Shown: piece by piece, positions 9,011 through 19,115 of the stretch | How positions within the stretch are numbered: the first letter of the stretch is position 1 | Layout: every line of letters begins with the position of its first letter | Source: Dyadobacter sp. CY347 | Lineage (GTDB): Bacteria > Bacteroidota > Bacteroidia > Cytophagales > Spirosomataceae | Assembly: GCF_021502655.1 (NCBI RefSeq) | Contig: NZ_JAKFFT010000007.1 | Location: forward strand, 558,001-622,000 | DNA: 64,000 nucleotides | Direction of reading: 5' to 3' | The notes under the pieces: model-generated | Databases searched by the model: none | Seen by the model: only the letters and a program-made list of their open reading frames with translations | What the model was told of the DNA's origin: nothing | Translations under genes and position numbers: made by a program

Positions 9011-9640
9011 ATGGAACTGTCCGTATTAAATATAAAAGGAGAAGATACCGGCAAGAAGGTAAGTGTGTCTGAAGAAATTTTTGGCATCGAACCTAACACG
9101 CACGCGATCTATCTCGATGTGAAGTTGTACTTGGCTAACCAACGTCAGGGAACGCACAAATCAAAAGAACGTGCAGAGATTAATCACTCTACTCGTAAAA
9201 TCAAACGTCAAAAAGGAACAGGCGGAGCTCGTGCTGGTAGCATTAAATCTCCGGTGTTCATAGGTGGTGGTCGTATTTTCGGTCCAAGACCTCGTGATTA
9301 CGGTTTTAAAATCAACAAGAAAGTTAAGTCATTGGCTCGTAAGTCAGCTTTCTCTGTGAAAGCTCAGTCTGATTCGATCTCTGTTCTGGAAGCATTCACA
9401 TTTGATGCGCCAAAAACTAAATCTTATCTGAATGTTTTGAACTCACTAGCATTAGTGAATACAAAAACGTTACTAATTCTTCCATCTGTTGACAGCAATG
9501 TCTATCTGTCAAGCCGTAACATTCCAAAAGCAAAAGTTACGACAGTGGACGCGGTCAACACGTATGACCTGATGTATGCAGACCGTCTTTTGATAAGTGA
9601 ATCTGCTCTGTCTATTTTGGAAACCCAATTGAACAAATAA
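9011..9640 (+). CDS. rplD: 50S ribosomal protein uL4
   Basis: 209 residues from the ATG at 9011; an upstream TTG in frame overlaps rplC and is less likely. uL4 lines the narrow part of the peptide exit tunnel. The tunnel loop is seen in KIKRQKGTGGARAGSIKSP and FGPRPRDYGFKINKK, which corresponds to the macrolide-constriction region. The next gene, rplW, begins two bases after its stop, so translation is probably coupled. Confidence 0.97.
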   Translation: MELSVLNIKGEDTGKKVSVSEEIFGIEPNTHAIYLDVKLYLANQRQGTHKSKERAEINHSTRKIKRQKGTGGARAGSIKSPVFIGGGRIFGPRPRDYGFKINKKVKSLARKSAFSVKAQSDSISVLEAFTFDAPKTKSYLNVLNSLALVNTKTLLILPSVDSNVYLSSRNIPKAKVTTVDAVNTYDLMYADRLLISESALSILETQLNK

Positions 9641-9642
9641 TC

Positions 9643-9930
9643 ATGAGTGTACTGAAACGTCCGATTATAACCGAAAAGGTAACGGCTCAGGGTGGTCAAG
9701 GAAAATATGCCTTCGAAGTGTCCCTAACTTCTAATAAAGTAGAGATCAAAAAGGCTATTGAGAAACTGTTCGGGGTTACCGTAGAAAGCGTTCATACAAT
9801 GCGCAGCATTGGAAAAAGCAAATCCCGTACATCGGGTGGTAAGTTTGTAAGTGGAAAAACTTCAACTATCAAAAAGGCTATTGTAACAGTGGCTGAAGGT
9901 GAAATCATCGATATCTACGGTGAAGCATAA
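9643..9930 (+). CDS. rplW: 50S ribosomal protein uL23
   Basis: 95 residues. uL23 sits at the tunnel exit and is the docking site for trigger factor and SRP. KRPIITEKVTAQGGQGKYAFEV and NKVEIKKAIEKLFGVTVESVHTM are the family core. It starts two bases after the rplD stop and precedes rplB. Confidence 0.97.
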   Translation: MSVLKRPIITEKVTAQGGQGKYAFEVSLTSNKVEIKKAIEKLFGVTVESVHTMRSIGKSKSRTSGGKFVSGKTSTIKKAIVTVAEGEIIDIYGEA

Positions 9931-9971
9931 GAATAGTTGAGCGATTCAAATCTTTGACGAGTTAATAGCAA

Positions 9972-10796
<825 letters not shown>

Positions 10797-10805
10797 TAGT
10801 ATAAC

Positions 10806-11084
10806 ATGGCACGCTCATTAAAAAAAGGACCATATATCGATTTTCGTCTTGAGAATAAAGTGACTGTGATGAACAGCGCCTCTCGGAAATCAGTAATCAA
10901 AACCTGGTCACGACGCTCAATGATATCGCCGGATTTTATCGGGCATACATTCGCAGTGCATAACGGAAACAAGTTTATTCCGGTTTATGTAACTGAAAAT
11001 ATGGTTGGTCACAAACTGGGAGAATTTTCTCCTACACGTAACTTCCGTGGCCACACAGCAAAAAAAGATAAAGGTAGAAAATAA
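10806..11084 (+). CDS. rpsS: 30S ribosomal protein uS19
   Basis: 92 residues. A head protein contacting uS13 and the A-site finger. [36 protein letters not shown] and [16 protein letters not shown] are conserved. Standard operon position between rplB and rplV. Confidence 0.98.
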   Translation: MARSLKKGPYIDFRLENKVTVMNSASRKSVIKTWSRRSMISPDFIGHTFAVHNGNKFIPVYVTENMVGHKLGEFSPTRNFRGHTAKKDKGRK

Positions 11085-11137
11085 TTAGTCGACGATAGCT
11101 GGTTCTGTCACAGGAACGAGCCTATATCTGAAAGAAC

Positions 11138-11527
11138 ATGGAAGCAAGAGCTATATTAAAAGATGTGCCTACTTCTCCTCGCAAAATGAGGTTAGTAGCC
11201 GACATGATTCGCGGACAAAAGGTCAGCAAGGCGTTGGCACTATTAAAGTTTCAACCGAGAGCTTCTTCACCGGTTTTGCATAAAGTTTTACTTTCTGCAG
11301 TTGCTAACTGGCAACAACTGAATGAAGATGCGAAGCTGGAGGACGCTGATCTTATTGTCAAAACCGTATTTATTGACGGTGGACGTATGTTAAAGCGTTT
11401 GCGCCCTGCACCGCAAGGAAGAGCACATAGAATCCGTAAGCGTTCGAACCACATCACAATCGTGATTGACGATGCTTCTGCTTCTATCGAAAGCGCAGAC
11501 AAAGAATCAGTAATCACCGAATCATAA
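11138..11527 (+). CDS. rplV: 50S ribosomal protein uL22
   Basis: 129 residues. uL22 forms the other side of the tunnel constriction with uL4. TSPRKMRLVADMIRGQKV is the N-terminal helix, and the beta-hairpin GRMLKRLRPAPQGRAHRIRKR reaches into the tunnel. The C-terminus carries a short acidic/serine tail of about 18 residues beyond the usual end (DDASASIESADKESVITES). Confidence 0.97.
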   Translation: MEARAILKDVPTSPRKMRLVADMIRGQKVSKALALLKFQPRASSPVLHKVLLSAVANWQQLNEDAKLEDADLIVKTVFIDGGRMLKRLRPAPQGRAHRIRKRSNHITIVIDDASASIESADKESVITES

Positions 11528-11546
11528 GTAAAACGATCTATATCGA

Positions 11547-12404
11547 ATGGGACAAAAGGTTAATCCTATAGGTCTGAGACTAGGAATTGTTAGAGGATGG
11601 GAGTCAAGTTGGTATGGAGGAAAAGACTTCTCTGATAAATTAGTTGAAGACGAAAAAATCCGTAACTACATCAAAGCACGTATCCCAAAAGGATCGATCT
11701 CAAAAGTAGTTATCGAAAGAACATTAAAACGTATCACATTGACAATCCACACTGCTCGTCCGGGTATTGTAATTGGTAAAGGTGGTAGCGAGGTTGATAA
11801 AATCAAAGAAGAGCTTAAAAAGATCACCGGTAAAGACGTTCAGATCAACATTTACGAGATCAAACGTCCTGAGATCGATGCGAAATTGGTAGGCGAGGCA
11901 ATCGCTCAACAACTTCAAGCTCGTATTTCATATCGTAGAGCAATGAAGCAATCAATCGCTTCTGCAATGCGCGTTGGAACACAAGGAATCAAAATTCGTC
12001 TTGCTGGACGTCTTGGTGGAGCTGAAATGGCGCGTACTGAGGAGTACAAAGAAGGAAGAATTCCTCTTCACACTTTGAGAGCTGATATTGATTACGCAAT
12101 CTCAGAAGCACAAACAATCTACGGTAAAATCGGTATTAAAGTTTGGATCTTCAAAGGAGAGCTTTACGGTAAGAGAGATTTGACACCTAGTGCTGCAACA
12201 GCTGCATCTGATAGAGCAGAAAGAAGCGCATCAGGCGGAAATGATCGTGGCGGCAATGACCGTGGTGGCAGAGATCGCAGAGGCGGTGGCCGTGATGGTG
12301 GAGCACCTCGTGGAGAAGGCGGTGGTGGCGGAAGCGAAGCAGATCGTCGTAAACGCAATAACAGCGGCGGTGGCAACAACAACAATAGGAATAAGAAGAA
12401 GTAA
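11547..12404 (+). CDS. rpsC: 30S ribosomal protein uS3 with glycine/arginine/asparagine-rich tail
   Basis: 285 residues. The first 215 or so are a normal uS3: [20 protein letters not shown], the KH-domain loop [18 protein letters not shown], and the C-terminal domain [33 protein letters not shown]. uS3 forms the mRNA entry tunnel with uS4 and uS5 and has helicase-like activity. From about residue 216 a low-complexity tail follows, with repeats of [15 protein letters not shown] and GGGNNNN, ending NRNKKK. Such tails exist on uS3 in parts of the Bacteroidota. This one resembles RGG-type RNA-binding sequence, which is an inference about role. rplP follows 44 bases later. Confidence 0.97.
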   Translation: MGQKVNPIGLRLGIVRGWESSWYGGKDFSDKLVEDEKIRNYIKARIPKGSISKVVIERTLKRITLTIHTARPGIVIGKGGSEVDKIKEELKKITGKDVQINIYEIKRPEIDAKLVGEAIAQQLQARISYRRAMKQSIASAMRVGTQGIKIRLAGRLGGAEMARTEEYKEGRIPLHTLRADIDYAISEAQTIYGKIGIKVWIFKGELYGKRDLTPSAATAASDRAERSASGGNDRGGNDRGGRDRRGGGRDGGAPRGEGGGGGSEADRRKRNNSGGGNNNNRNKKK

Positions 12405-12448
12405 TCCGACATTTTCCGGTAATGCACCGGTTCAAATAGATTAAGATC

Positions 12449-12880
12449 ATGTTACAGCCGAAAAGGACAAAATTTCGCAAGCAACAAAAAGGCAAGGGCT
12501 CATACAATGGTTTGGCTACTCGCGGACATGAAATCGCATTTGGTTCTTTTGCTATTAAGGCGCTTGAACCAGGTTGGTTGACTGCACGTCAAATTGAAGC
12601 TGCACGTATTTCAGTAACTCGTGCAATGAAACGCGAAGGTCAAGTATGGATCCGTGTTTTCCCTGACAAGCCAATTACCAAAAAGCCCGCGGAAGTTCGT
12701 ATGGGTAAAGGTAAAGGAGCTCCTGAATATTGGGTTGCACCGGTTAAGCCAGGAACAATCATCTTCGAAGCAACTGGTGTTACATTAGATACCGCTAACG
12801 AAGCATTGCGTTTGGCTGCACAGAAGTTGCCAATTAAAACCAAGTTCGTTGTACGTCGGGATTATCAGGAAGCGAACTAA
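12449..12880 (+). CDS. rplP: 50S ribosomal protein uL16
   Basis: 143 residues. Contacts A-site tRNA and 5S rRNA-proximal 23S regions. [17 protein letters not shown] start, [31 protein letters not shown], and [15 protein letters not shown] are diagnostic. Overlapping antisense frames in this area are a by-product of the rpsC tail. Confidence 0.98.
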   Translation: MLQPKRTKFRKQQKGKGSYNGLATRGHEIAFGSFAIKALEPGWLTARQIEAARISVTRAMKREGQVWIRVFPDKPITKKPAEVRMGKGKGAPEYWVAPVKPGTIIFEATGVTLDTANEALRLAAQKLPIKTKFVVRRDYQEAN

Positions 12881-12916
12881 CCCGAATGTTATTTAGAACG
12901 CTAATTATTTAAAGCA

Positions 12917-13111
12917 ATGACTAGTAAAGAAATAAAAGATCTGTCGCAAGATCAGCTTAAAGAGCAGATTGCTCAGGAGCGGGAGCGCTTATTGCGATTG
13001 AAATTCGCTCACGCGATTTCACCTATTGAGAACCCTTTGCGTATTCGTACCTCGCGTAAGGAAATTGCAAAACTCTTAACCGAGCTGTCGGCTAAAAGTA
13101 ACCAACAGTAA
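12917..13111 (+). CDS. rpmC: 50S ribosomal protein uL29
   Basis: 64 residues, two-helix protein near the tunnel exit, beside uL23. MTSKEIKDLSQDQLKEQI and FAHAISPIENPLRIRTSRKEIAKLLTE fit the family. rpsQ follows 15 bases later. Confidence 0.95.
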   Translation: MTSKEIKDLSQDQLKEQIAQERERLLRLKFAHAISPIENPLRIRTSRKEIAKLLTELSAKSNQQ

Positions 13112-13126
13112 ATCAGTTTAGAAATT

Positions 13127-13390
13127 ATGGAGGCAACAGAAAGAAATTTACGTAAAGAAAGAGTTGGCAAAGTAGTGAGCAACAAAATGGAGAAATCCTG
13201 CGTGATCACTGTGGAGCGTAAAGTGAAGCATGCCAAGTATGGTAAGTTTATGACTAAAACTACCAAGCTTATGGTGCATGACGAAACCAATCAGGTTGGA
13301 ATCGGTGATACGATCCGCGTGATGGAAACACGTCCGCTTAGTAAGAATAAGCGTTGGAGATTAGTAGAAATCCTTGAAAGAGCTAAGTAA
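13127..13390 (+). CDS. rpsQ: 30S ribosomal protein uS17
   Basis: 87 residues, OB-fold primary 16S rRNA binder. [25 protein letters not shown] and the loop [25 protein letters not shown] are conserved. Two bases separate its stop from rplN. Confidence 0.97.
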   Translation: MEATERNLRKERVGKVVSNKMEKSCVITVERKVKHAKYGKFMTKTTKLMVHDETNQVGIGDTIRVMETRPLSKNKRWRLVEILERAK

Positions 13391-13392
13391 CA

Positions 13393-13761
13393 ATGGTACA
13401 GCAAGAATCAAGACTGTCGGTAGCAGACAACAGTGGAGCGAAGGAAGTACTCGTAATTCGTGTACTTGGCGGAACTGGCAAACGCTATGCCTCAGTAGGC
13501 GATAAAATCGTCGTAACAGTAAAATCAGCTCTTTCTTCGAGCAATATGAAAAAAGGAACGGTTTCAAAAGCCGTTGTGGTTCGTACAAAAAAAGAAGTAC
13601 GCCGTAAGGATGGAACCTACATCAGATTTGAAGATAACGCAGCTGTTTTGTTAAACAACAACGACGAGCCACGTGGTACTCGTATCTTTGGACCGGTTGC
13701 AAGGGAATTGCGCGAAAAGCAATTCATGAAGATCGTTTCATTGGCACCTGAGGTGTTGTAA
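13393..13761 (+). CDS. rplN: 50S ribosomal protein uL14
   Basis: 122 residues, exactly the usual length. Forms part of an intersubunit bridge and is the docking site of the silencing factor Rsf[45 protein letters not shown] and [14 protein letters not shown] are the signatures. Confidence 0.98.
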   Translation: MVQQESRLSVADNSGAKEVLVIRVLGGTGKRYASVGDKIVVTVKSALSSSNMKKGTVSKAVVVRTKKEVRRKDGTYIRFEDNAAVLLNNNDEPRGTRIFGPVARELREKQFMKIVSLAPEVL

Positions 13762-13809
13762 GAAATCGAAACTCTAGTATTTCTTTGAACTGATAAGAGA
13801 ATATCTAAA

Positions 13810-14151
13810 ATGGAAAGCAAAAATAAAAAGGCACCAGCTAAGTTGCACATTCGCACCGGGGATACCGTTAAGGTAATCTCAGGCAATGCAAAAGGTGAGA
13901 CTGGTGTTATCAAGAAAGTGGATATTGAAAAGCTTAGAGCTGTTGTTGAAGGTGTAAACATGATCACAAAACATGTTAAGCCAAATGCACAAACTCCACA
14001 AGGAAGCATTGAAAAGCGTGAAGGTGCAATTCACATTAGTAACCTAATGGTAGTTGATCCTAAAACCGGCGAAGCAACCAGAACTGGGCGCAAGGCAGAT
14101 GATAAAGGAAAGCTGCAGCGTTTTTCGAAAAAGACAGGAAATATTTTGTAA
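13810..14151 (+). CDS. rplX: 50S ribosomal protein uL24
   Basis: 113 residues, KOW-domain assembly initiator at the tunnel exit. KLHIRTGDTVKVISGNAKGETG is the KOW motif; EGVNMITKHVKP and GSIEKREGAIHISNLMVVDPKTG complete the family pattern. The N-terminus MESKNKKAPA is a short basic extension. Confidence 0.97.
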   Translation: MESKNKKAPAKLHIRTGDTVKVISGNAKGETGVIKKVDIEKLRAVVEGVNMITKHVKPNAQTPQGSIEKREGAIHISNLMVVDPKTGEATRTGRKADDKGKLQRFSKKTGNIL

Positions 14152-14224
14152 TTCCCTGTTCATTTAGAACCTGGAATAGAATATAAACGGTGGGTCGGTA
14201 ATCCACAATAATATCTTCAAAAAG

Positions 14225-14785
14225 ATGGCACAGCCGAGATTAAAAGAAAAGTATGTAAGCGAAGTTGTTTCGCAGCTGAAAGATAAATTTCAGTACAAGT
14301 CAGTGATGCAAGTTCCTCGTTTGACCAAGATTGTCATCAACAAAGGAATTGGAGCAGCAGTAGCAGATAAGAAACTGGTTGATACTGGTGTTGAGGAATT
14401 GAGCCAGATTACTGGTCAAAAAGCAATTGCTACAATTTCTAAGAAAGCGGTGTCGAACTTCAAGTTGCGTGAAAACATGCCGATTGGAGCAAAGGTTACA
14501 CTTCGTGGTGATCGCATGTATGAGTTCCTTGATCGTTTGACTGCGATTGCAATGCCCCGTGTAAGAGACTTCAAAGGTATCAGTGATAAAGGATTTGACG
14601 GACGCGGAAACTATACGTTTGGTGTTAAAGAGCAAATCATTTTTCCTGAGATTAGTATAGAAAAGGTGAATAAAATCACTGGTATGGATATCACATTTGT
14701 CACTTCAACTAATTCTGACGAAGAAAGTTATGAGCTGTTGAAGGCACTGGGTATGCCATTTACAAATGCGAACAAACAAGGATAA
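14225..14785 (+). CDS. rplE: 50S ribosomal protein uL5
   Basis: 186 residues; binds 5S rRNA in the central protuberance. [54 protein letters not shown] and [18 protein letters not shown] match the family along the whole length. Confidence 0.98.
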   Translation: MAQPRLKEKYVSEVVSQLKDKFQYKSVMQVPRLTKIVINKGIGAAVADKKLVDTGVEELSQITGQKAIATISKKAVSNFKLRENMPIGAKVTLRGDRMYEFLDRLTAIAMPRVRDFKGISDKGFDGRGNYTFGVKEQIIFPEISIEKVNKITGMDITFVTSTNSDEESYELLKALGMPFTNANKQG

Positions 14786-14811
14786 TTCTTAATATAAGAT
14801 ATTTACCGACA

Positions 14812-15081
14812 ATGGCAAAAGAATCAGTTAAAGCACGGGAGAGAAAAAGAGAAGCCTTAGTAGCTAAGTTTGCTGAAAAGCGTACAAAGTTGAAAGCTGC
14901 GGGTGATTGGGTTGGTTTGGATAAATTACCACGTAACTCTTCTCCTGTTCGTTTGCATAACAGGTGCAAAATCACGGGAAGGCCTCGGGGTTATATGCGG
15001 AAATTCGGAATTTCCAGAGTTATGTTCCGGGATATGGCGTCTGACGGCAAGATTCCGGGTGTTACAAAATCAAGTTGGTAA
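14812..15081 (+). CDS. rpsN: 30S ribosomal protein uS14, zinc-free form
   Basis: 89 residues. Only one cysteine is present ([20 protein letters not shown]), so it lacks the CxxC...CxxC zinc site and belongs to the longer C-minus type that works without zinc. The remaining features ([20 protein letters not shown] end) are normal. A promoter-like box for rpsH begins 30 bases after its stop. Confidence 0.97.
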   Translation: MAKESVKARERKREALVAKFAEKRTKLKAAGDWVGLDKLPRNSSPVRLHNRCKITGRPRGYMRKFGISRVMFRDMASDGKIPGVTKSSW

Positions 15082-15087
15082 GAATAC

Positions 15088-15118
15088 TTTCAATTCTGAT
15101 TTCAATTACTTAACTTTG
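15088..15118 (+). promoter_or_regulatory. candidate internal promoter before rpsH
   Basis: TAACTTTG at 15111-15118 is an exact -7 box. TTTC at 15088-15091, 19 bases upstream, is a one-mismatch -33 element. The following bases GCACTCCCG resemble those after the rpsL and rplC boxes. The rpsN-rpsH gap (76 bases) is one of the longer gaps in this part of the operon. Confidence 0.55.
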
Positions 15119-15157
15119 CACTCCCGTTTCAAAGGGGTGTTTAAACTAGGCATAAAA

Positions 15158-15556
15158 ATGTTAACGGATCCCATAGCAGATTATCTGACGAGACTCAGAA
15201 ACGCTATCAAAGCGAAGCACAGGGTTGTTGAGATACCTGCATCCAACATAAAAAAAGAAATAACTAAAGTACTTTTTGATAAAGGGTATATTCAGAGTTA
15301 TAAATTTGACGAAGTAGGTCCTCAGGGTGTAATCAAAATAGCTTTGAAATACAATCCTGTGACAAAGCAATCTGCAATTGTGAAATTGGAGAGGGTTAGT
15401 AAGCCTGGACTTCGTAAATATTCAGGTTCATCAACATTACCACGCGTATTGGGTGGTTTAGGAACTGTTATCATTTCAACCTCTAAGGGTGTTATGACTG
15501 ACAAGGAAGCTAAAACGCTTAATGTTGGCGGGGAAGTGTTATGTTTCGTGTATTAA
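15158..15556 (+). CDS. rpsH: 30S ribosomal protein uS8
   Basis: 132 residues from the ATG at 15158. The reading frame is open for 85 codons further upstream but that part overlaps rpsN and the promoter-like box, so it is not used. MLTDPIADYLTRLRNAIKAKH is the family start and STSKGVMTDKEAKTLNVGGEVLCFVY the end. uS8 is a primary 16S binder and, in enterobacteria, the translational repressor of the spc operon. Confidence 0.97.
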   Translation: MLTDPIADYLTRLRNAIKAKHRVVEIPASNIKKEITKVLFDKGYIQSYKFDEVGPQGVIKIALKYNPVTKQSAIVKLERVSKPGLRKYSGSSTLPRVLGGLGTVIISTSKGVMTDKEAKTLNVGGEVLCFVY

Positions 15557-15577
15557 TATTTAAAAGTTATTCAGGAA

Positions 15578-16135
15578 ATGTCACGTATAGGAAATAAAAT
15601 TATCGTTTTGCCTGCAGGAGTTTCTGTATCAGTTGCAGAAGGTAATGTAGTGTCAGTAAAAGGACCGAAAGGAACACTATATCAAACAGTTGATAGCGAT
15701 ATCAGCGTTGAAATTGAAGGTAGTGAACTTAAGGTAAGTCGTCCAACTGAACAGAAGCGCCACAAAGCACTTCACGGTTTGTATAGATCTCTGATCAACA
15801 ACATGGTGATCGGAGTGGATGCCGGATACAAGAAAGAGTTAGAGATTATTGGTGTGGGTTACAAGGCAAGTGCAGCAAACAATGTGCTGGAATTGCAATT
15901 AGGTTATTCTCACAATATTTTTATGGCTATTCCGGAAGAGATTAAGCTTACAACGACTTCCGAAAAGGGACAAAACCCTAAGGTTATTTTAGAAGGTATT
16001 GACAAGGAACTGATTGGATCAGTTGCTGCGAAAATCAAATCATTGCGTAAGGTTGAACCTTACAAAGGAAAAGGGATTCGTTTTGTTGGTGAGGTTGTTC
16101 GTCGTAAGGCTGGCAAGTCTGCTTCTAAAAAGTAG
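15578..16135 (+). CDS. rplF: 50S ribosomal protein uL6
   Basis: 185 residues; sits near the GTPase-associated centre. MSRIGNKIIVLPAGVSV, KGPKGTLYQT and the C-terminal KVEPYKGKGIRFVGEVVRRKAGKS are conserved. Usual spc position. Confidence 0.98.
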   Translation: MSRIGNKIIVLPAGVSVSVAEGNVVSVKGPKGTLYQTVDSDISVEIEGSELKVSRPTEQKRHKALHGLYRSLINNMVIGVDAGYKKELEIIGVGYKASAANNVLELQLGYSHNIFMAIPEEIKLTTTSEKGQNPKVILEGIDKELIGSVAAKIKSLRKVEPYKGKGIRFVGEVVRRKAGKSASKK

Positions 16136-16178
16136 TAAGTCACGGAATTAGTTTATAACAAGTAAGACAAGTTTGAAA

Positions 16179-16532
16179 ATGGCTACCGCAAAAGCAGATA
16201 GAAGACAACGCCTTAAATATCACATTCGCAAGAAAGTGAAAGGTAGTTCAGAGCGTCCCAGATTATCGGTTTTCCGCTCTAACACCAGCATTTATGCGCA
16301 GATAATAGATGACATAAATGGTGTTACGCTTGCGAGCGCATCATCAGTAGACCTTGGTGGAAGGAAGGAAAACTCTAACGTTGATACTGCTCTCCAGGTT
16401 GGTAAAAAGATTGCTGAAAAGGCACAAGAAGCAGGTATTCAAACTGTAGTTTTTGACAGAAATGGATATTTGTATCATGGTAAAGTAAAAGCATTGGCCG
16501 AAGGAGCTCGTGAGGGTGGCCTGAAATTCTAA
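16179..16532 (+). CDS. rplR: 50S ribosomal protein uL18
   Basis: 117 residues from ATG 16179; a TTG two codons earlier is a weaker start. A 5S rRNA-binding protein. [28 protein letters not shown] and the C-terminal [26 protein letters not shown] identify it. Confidence 0.97.
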   Translation: MATAKADRRQRLKYHIRKKVKGSSERPRLSVFRSNTSIYAQIIDDINGVTLASASSVDLGGRKENSNVDTALQVGKKIAEKAQEAGIQTVVFDRNGYLYHGKVKALAEGAREGGLKF

Positions 16533-16546
16533 GTATAACAAAGACT

Positions 16547-17062
16547 ATGTCTACAAATACAAAACCTTCAAAGGTTAACGAATCGGACTTGAAAGAACGC
16601 GTAGTTGCGATCAATCGGGTAGCAAAAGTAGTAAAGGGTGGTCGTCGTTTTAGCTTTTCGGCTATCGTTGTGGTGGGAGATGGAAATGGTGTTGTTGGAT
16701 ACGGGCTTGGCAAGGCAAACGAAGTTACTGATGCCATTGCAAAGGGTATTGATGATGCGAAAAAGAATTTAATTCAAGTTCCAATGCTTAAGCACACTGT
16801 TCCACATCAGATGGAAGGTAAGTTCAGCGGAGGTTTTGTATTGATCAAACCTGCAGCACCTGGAACCGGAGTACTTGCTGGTGGACCAATGCGTGCAGTA
16901 CTTGAGAGTGCTGGGATTAAAGATGTACTTGCAAAGTCTAAAGGATCTTCAAATCCTCACAACGTAATTAAAGCGACTATTGATGCTTTATTGAAGATGA
17001 GAGCTCCCCATCAGGTTGCTTTTCAGCGCGGTGTTAAATTGGACAAAGTATTCAACGGGTAG
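16547..17062 (+). CDS. rpsE: 30S ribosomal protein uS5
   Basis: 171 residues. Part of the mRNA entry site and fidelity centre. [44 protein letters not shown] and the glycine-rich C-terminal domain [21 protein letters not shown] are diagnostic. rplR precedes it by 14 bases. Confidence 0.98.
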   Translation: MSTNTKPSKVNESDLKERVVAINRVAKVVKGGRRFSFSAIVVVGDGNGVVGYGLGKANEVTDAIAKGIDDAKKNLIQVPMLKHTVPHQMEGKFSGGFVLIKPAAPGTGVLAGGPMRAVLESAGIKDVLAKSKGSSNPHNVIKATIDALLKMRAPHQVAFQRGVKLDKVFNG

Positions 17063-17094
17063 TTCTTGAACTATTCCTTTATCTCTGAGTGATC

Positions 17095-17274
17095 ATGTCA
17101 AAAGTACGTATTACACAAGTTAAAAGCACAATCGATCGTCCTGAAAGACAAAAGCTTACTATTAAGGCGTTAGGCCTAGGTAAGTTGAATAGGACGGTTG
17201 AGAAGGAAAATAGCGAAGCCATTGCTGGTATGATCCGCAAGGTAAGCCACCTGGTTAAAGTAGAAGAAATTTAA
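17095..17274 (+). CDS. rpmD: 50S ribosomal protein uL30
   Basis: 59 residues from ATG 17095; a GTG two codons upstream is the alternative. Small protein: KVRITQVKSTIDRPERQKLTIKALGLGKLNR and a C-terminal VSHLVKVEEI. Present in only part of bacterial phyla; here in its normal place between rpsE and rplO. Confidence 0.96.
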   Translation: MSKVRITQVKSTIDRPERQKLTIKALGLGKLNRTVEKENSEAIAGMIRKVSHLVKVEEI

Positions 17275-17287
17275 AAAATATTATAGT

Positions 17288-17734
17288 ATGAATCTTAGTT
17301 CATTAAAACCGGCTGTTGGCTCTGTTAAGACAGGAAAAAGAGTTGGACGTGGTCAGGGCTCTGGAAAAGGGGGAACAGCTGCACGTGGACATAAAGGAGC
17401 TCAATCTCGTTCGGGTTATAGCCGGAAGGTGGGTTTTGAGGGTGGTCAAATGCCGCTTCAAAGACGTTTACCTAAATTTGGTTTTAACAATATCAACCGA
17501 GTAGAATACAAAGCGCTGAATTTGGATGCAATCCAAGCTTTGGCGGAGAAGACCAGTGCCTCGGTTATCACATTAGATCTGATTCGCGAAAATGGTTTAT
17601 CTGCGAAGAAAGATCTTGTTAAAATCCTTAATAGGGGTCAAGTGTCAATCGCAATTGAGGTTCAGGCAAACGCATTCTCTGCATCAGCTATCGAAGCAAT
17701 TGAGAAGGCAGGCGGCAAAGCGGTTAAACTATAA
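17288..17734 (+). CDS. rplO: 50S ribosomal protein uL15
   Basis: 148 residues. The N-terminus is the glycine-rich extended tail (GKRVGRGQGSGKGGTAARGHKGAQSR shortened here to its key GRGxGSGxGGTxxRGHKG pattern), followed by GFEGGQMPLQRRLPKFGF. A late assembly protein. A TAATTTTG box overlaps its stop codon at 17732-17739 and could serve secY, although no -33 element is seen. Confidence 0.96.
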   Translation: MNLSSLKPAVGSVKTGKRVGRGQGSGKGGTAARGHKGAQSRSGYSRKVGFEGGQMPLQRRLPKFGFNNINRVEYKALNLDAIQALAEKTSASVITLDLIRENGLSAKKDLVKILNRGQVSIAIEVQANAFSASAIEAIEKAGGKAVKL

Positions 17735-17794
17735 TTTTGCTGTTTGCGTTAAGCACAAGTTGTTTATAACAAATAGCTAATGTAAGCCCACGAC

Positions 17795-19108
17795 ATGAAA
17801 CGATTTTTAGAGACTATAAAACACATATTTGCAATTGAAGAGTTGAGAACGCGAATTCTCAACACTCTTTTGTTTATAACGATTTTCCGTTTGGGGTCTT
17901 ACGTGGCTTTGCCCGGCGTTGAACCGGATCAAATGAATGTTTCCACTCAGGGACTGTTAGGCCTTCTGGATACCTTTTTAGGAGGGGCATTCAGTAAGGC
18001 TTCGATTTTTGCGTTGGGTATCATGCCCTATATCTCGGCTTCTATTGCCATACAGCTTCTGACGATGGCTTTGCCGTATTTTCAGAAGATGCAGAAAGAA
18101 GGAGAATCTGGTCGCAAGAAGTTGAACCAGATAACCCGGGTGTTGACAATAGTGGTCACGTTAGTTCAGGGCACCGCATATCTTAATACGACTGTTCCTG
18201 ATGAGGCTTTGTTAGTGTCAAGAAGTCTGTTTTCCATATCGTCTGTCTTCGTTTTGACTGCTGGAACTATGTTCTGCATGTGGTTGGGAGAGAGAATTAC
18301 AGATAAGGGTATAGGTAACGGAATTTCGATGTTGATCATGATCGGTATTGTTTCAAGATTCCCGGGAGCGATTTACAAGGAATTTGTGTCACGTGGTAGT
18401 GGTCAAATTTTGTTAACGGTACTTGAGATTGTAGCGCTGTATTTTGTGATAATGGGTGCGGTTATGTTGACCCAGGCTGTACGTCGGATTCCAATTCAAT
18501 ATGCAAAGCAGGTTGTTGGAAGTCGCGTTATGGGTGGACAACGTCAATATTTGCCCTTAAAACTGAATGCGGCTGGTGTAATGCCTATCATTTTCGCTCA
18601 GGCTTTAATGTTTATACCATCATTAGGTGCGTCTTATTTTGCAGAGAAGAGTGATTTCGCCAGTAATGTTGCTACGATTTTTGCAAACTATACCACTTGG
18701 CAATACAACTTACTGTTTGCGTTTTTAATCATTGTATTTACTTTCTTCTATACCGCTATATCGGTAAATCCGCAGCAGATTGCTGACGATATGAAGAGGG
18801 GTGGTGGGTTTATCCCTGGGGTAAAGCCTGGTCAGCAGACATCCGAATACATTAGTTCAATACTCGATAGGATTACATTTCCAGGCTCTTTGATGCTTGC
18901 TCTTGTTGCGATATTGCCTGCGTTTGCGAGTTTGTTAGGTGTTTCTACTGACTTTGCCCACTTCTTCGGAGGAACATCCTTGCTTATTATGGTTGGCGTT
19001 GTTTTGGATACGCTTCAACAAATCGAAAGTTACCTTCTGATGCGCAGATACGAAGGATTGATGAAATCTGGTCGTGTAACTGGCAGAACTGAGAGCGTCG
19101 CCATTTGA
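17795..19108 (+). CDS. secY: protein translocase subunit SecY
   Basis: 437 residues with ten predicted membrane helices. SecY is the channel of the Sec translocon. The plug and lateral-gate regions are recognisable: RLGSYVALPGVEP, the second helix FALGIMPYISASIAIQLL, the cytosolic loop GESGRKKLNQITR, and NPQQIADDMKRGGGFIPGVKPG before the last helices. It follows rplO by 60 bases and runs into map (seven-base gap), the standard spc-to-alpha junction in Bacteroidota. Confidence 0.98.
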   Translation: MKRFLETIKHIFAIEELRTRILNTLLFITIFRLGSYVALPGVEPDQMNVSTQGLLGLLDTFLGGAFSKASIFALGIMPYISASIAIQLLTMALPYFQKMQKEGESGRKKLNQITRVLTIVVTLVQGTAYLNTTVPDEALLVSRSLFSISSVFVLTAGTMFCMWLGERITDKGIGNGISMLIMIGIVSRFPGAIYKEFVSRGSGQILLTVLEIVALYFVIMGAVMLTQAVRRIPIQYAKQVVGSRVMGGQRQYLPLKLNAAGVMPIIFAQALMFIPSLGASYFAEKSDFASNVATIFANYTTWQYNLLFAFLIIVFTFFYTAISVNPQQIADDMKRGGGFIPGVKPGQQTSEYISSILDRITFPGSLMLALVAILPAFASLLGVSTDFAHFFGGTSLLIMVGVVLDTLQQIESYLLMRRYEGLMKSGRVTGRTESVAI

Positions 19109-19115
19109 TATTGCA

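Noticed and set aside
12164..12507. Three overlapping frames on both strands near the rpsC end
   Set aside because: They are by-products of the repetitive glycine/arginine-coding tail of rpsC, rich in Leu/Pro or His/Cys strings typical of antisense reading.
17732..17739. TAATTTTG box at the rplO stop as a secY promoter
   Set aside because: The box is exact, but no -33 element is present and it overlaps coding sequence; not strong enough to list.
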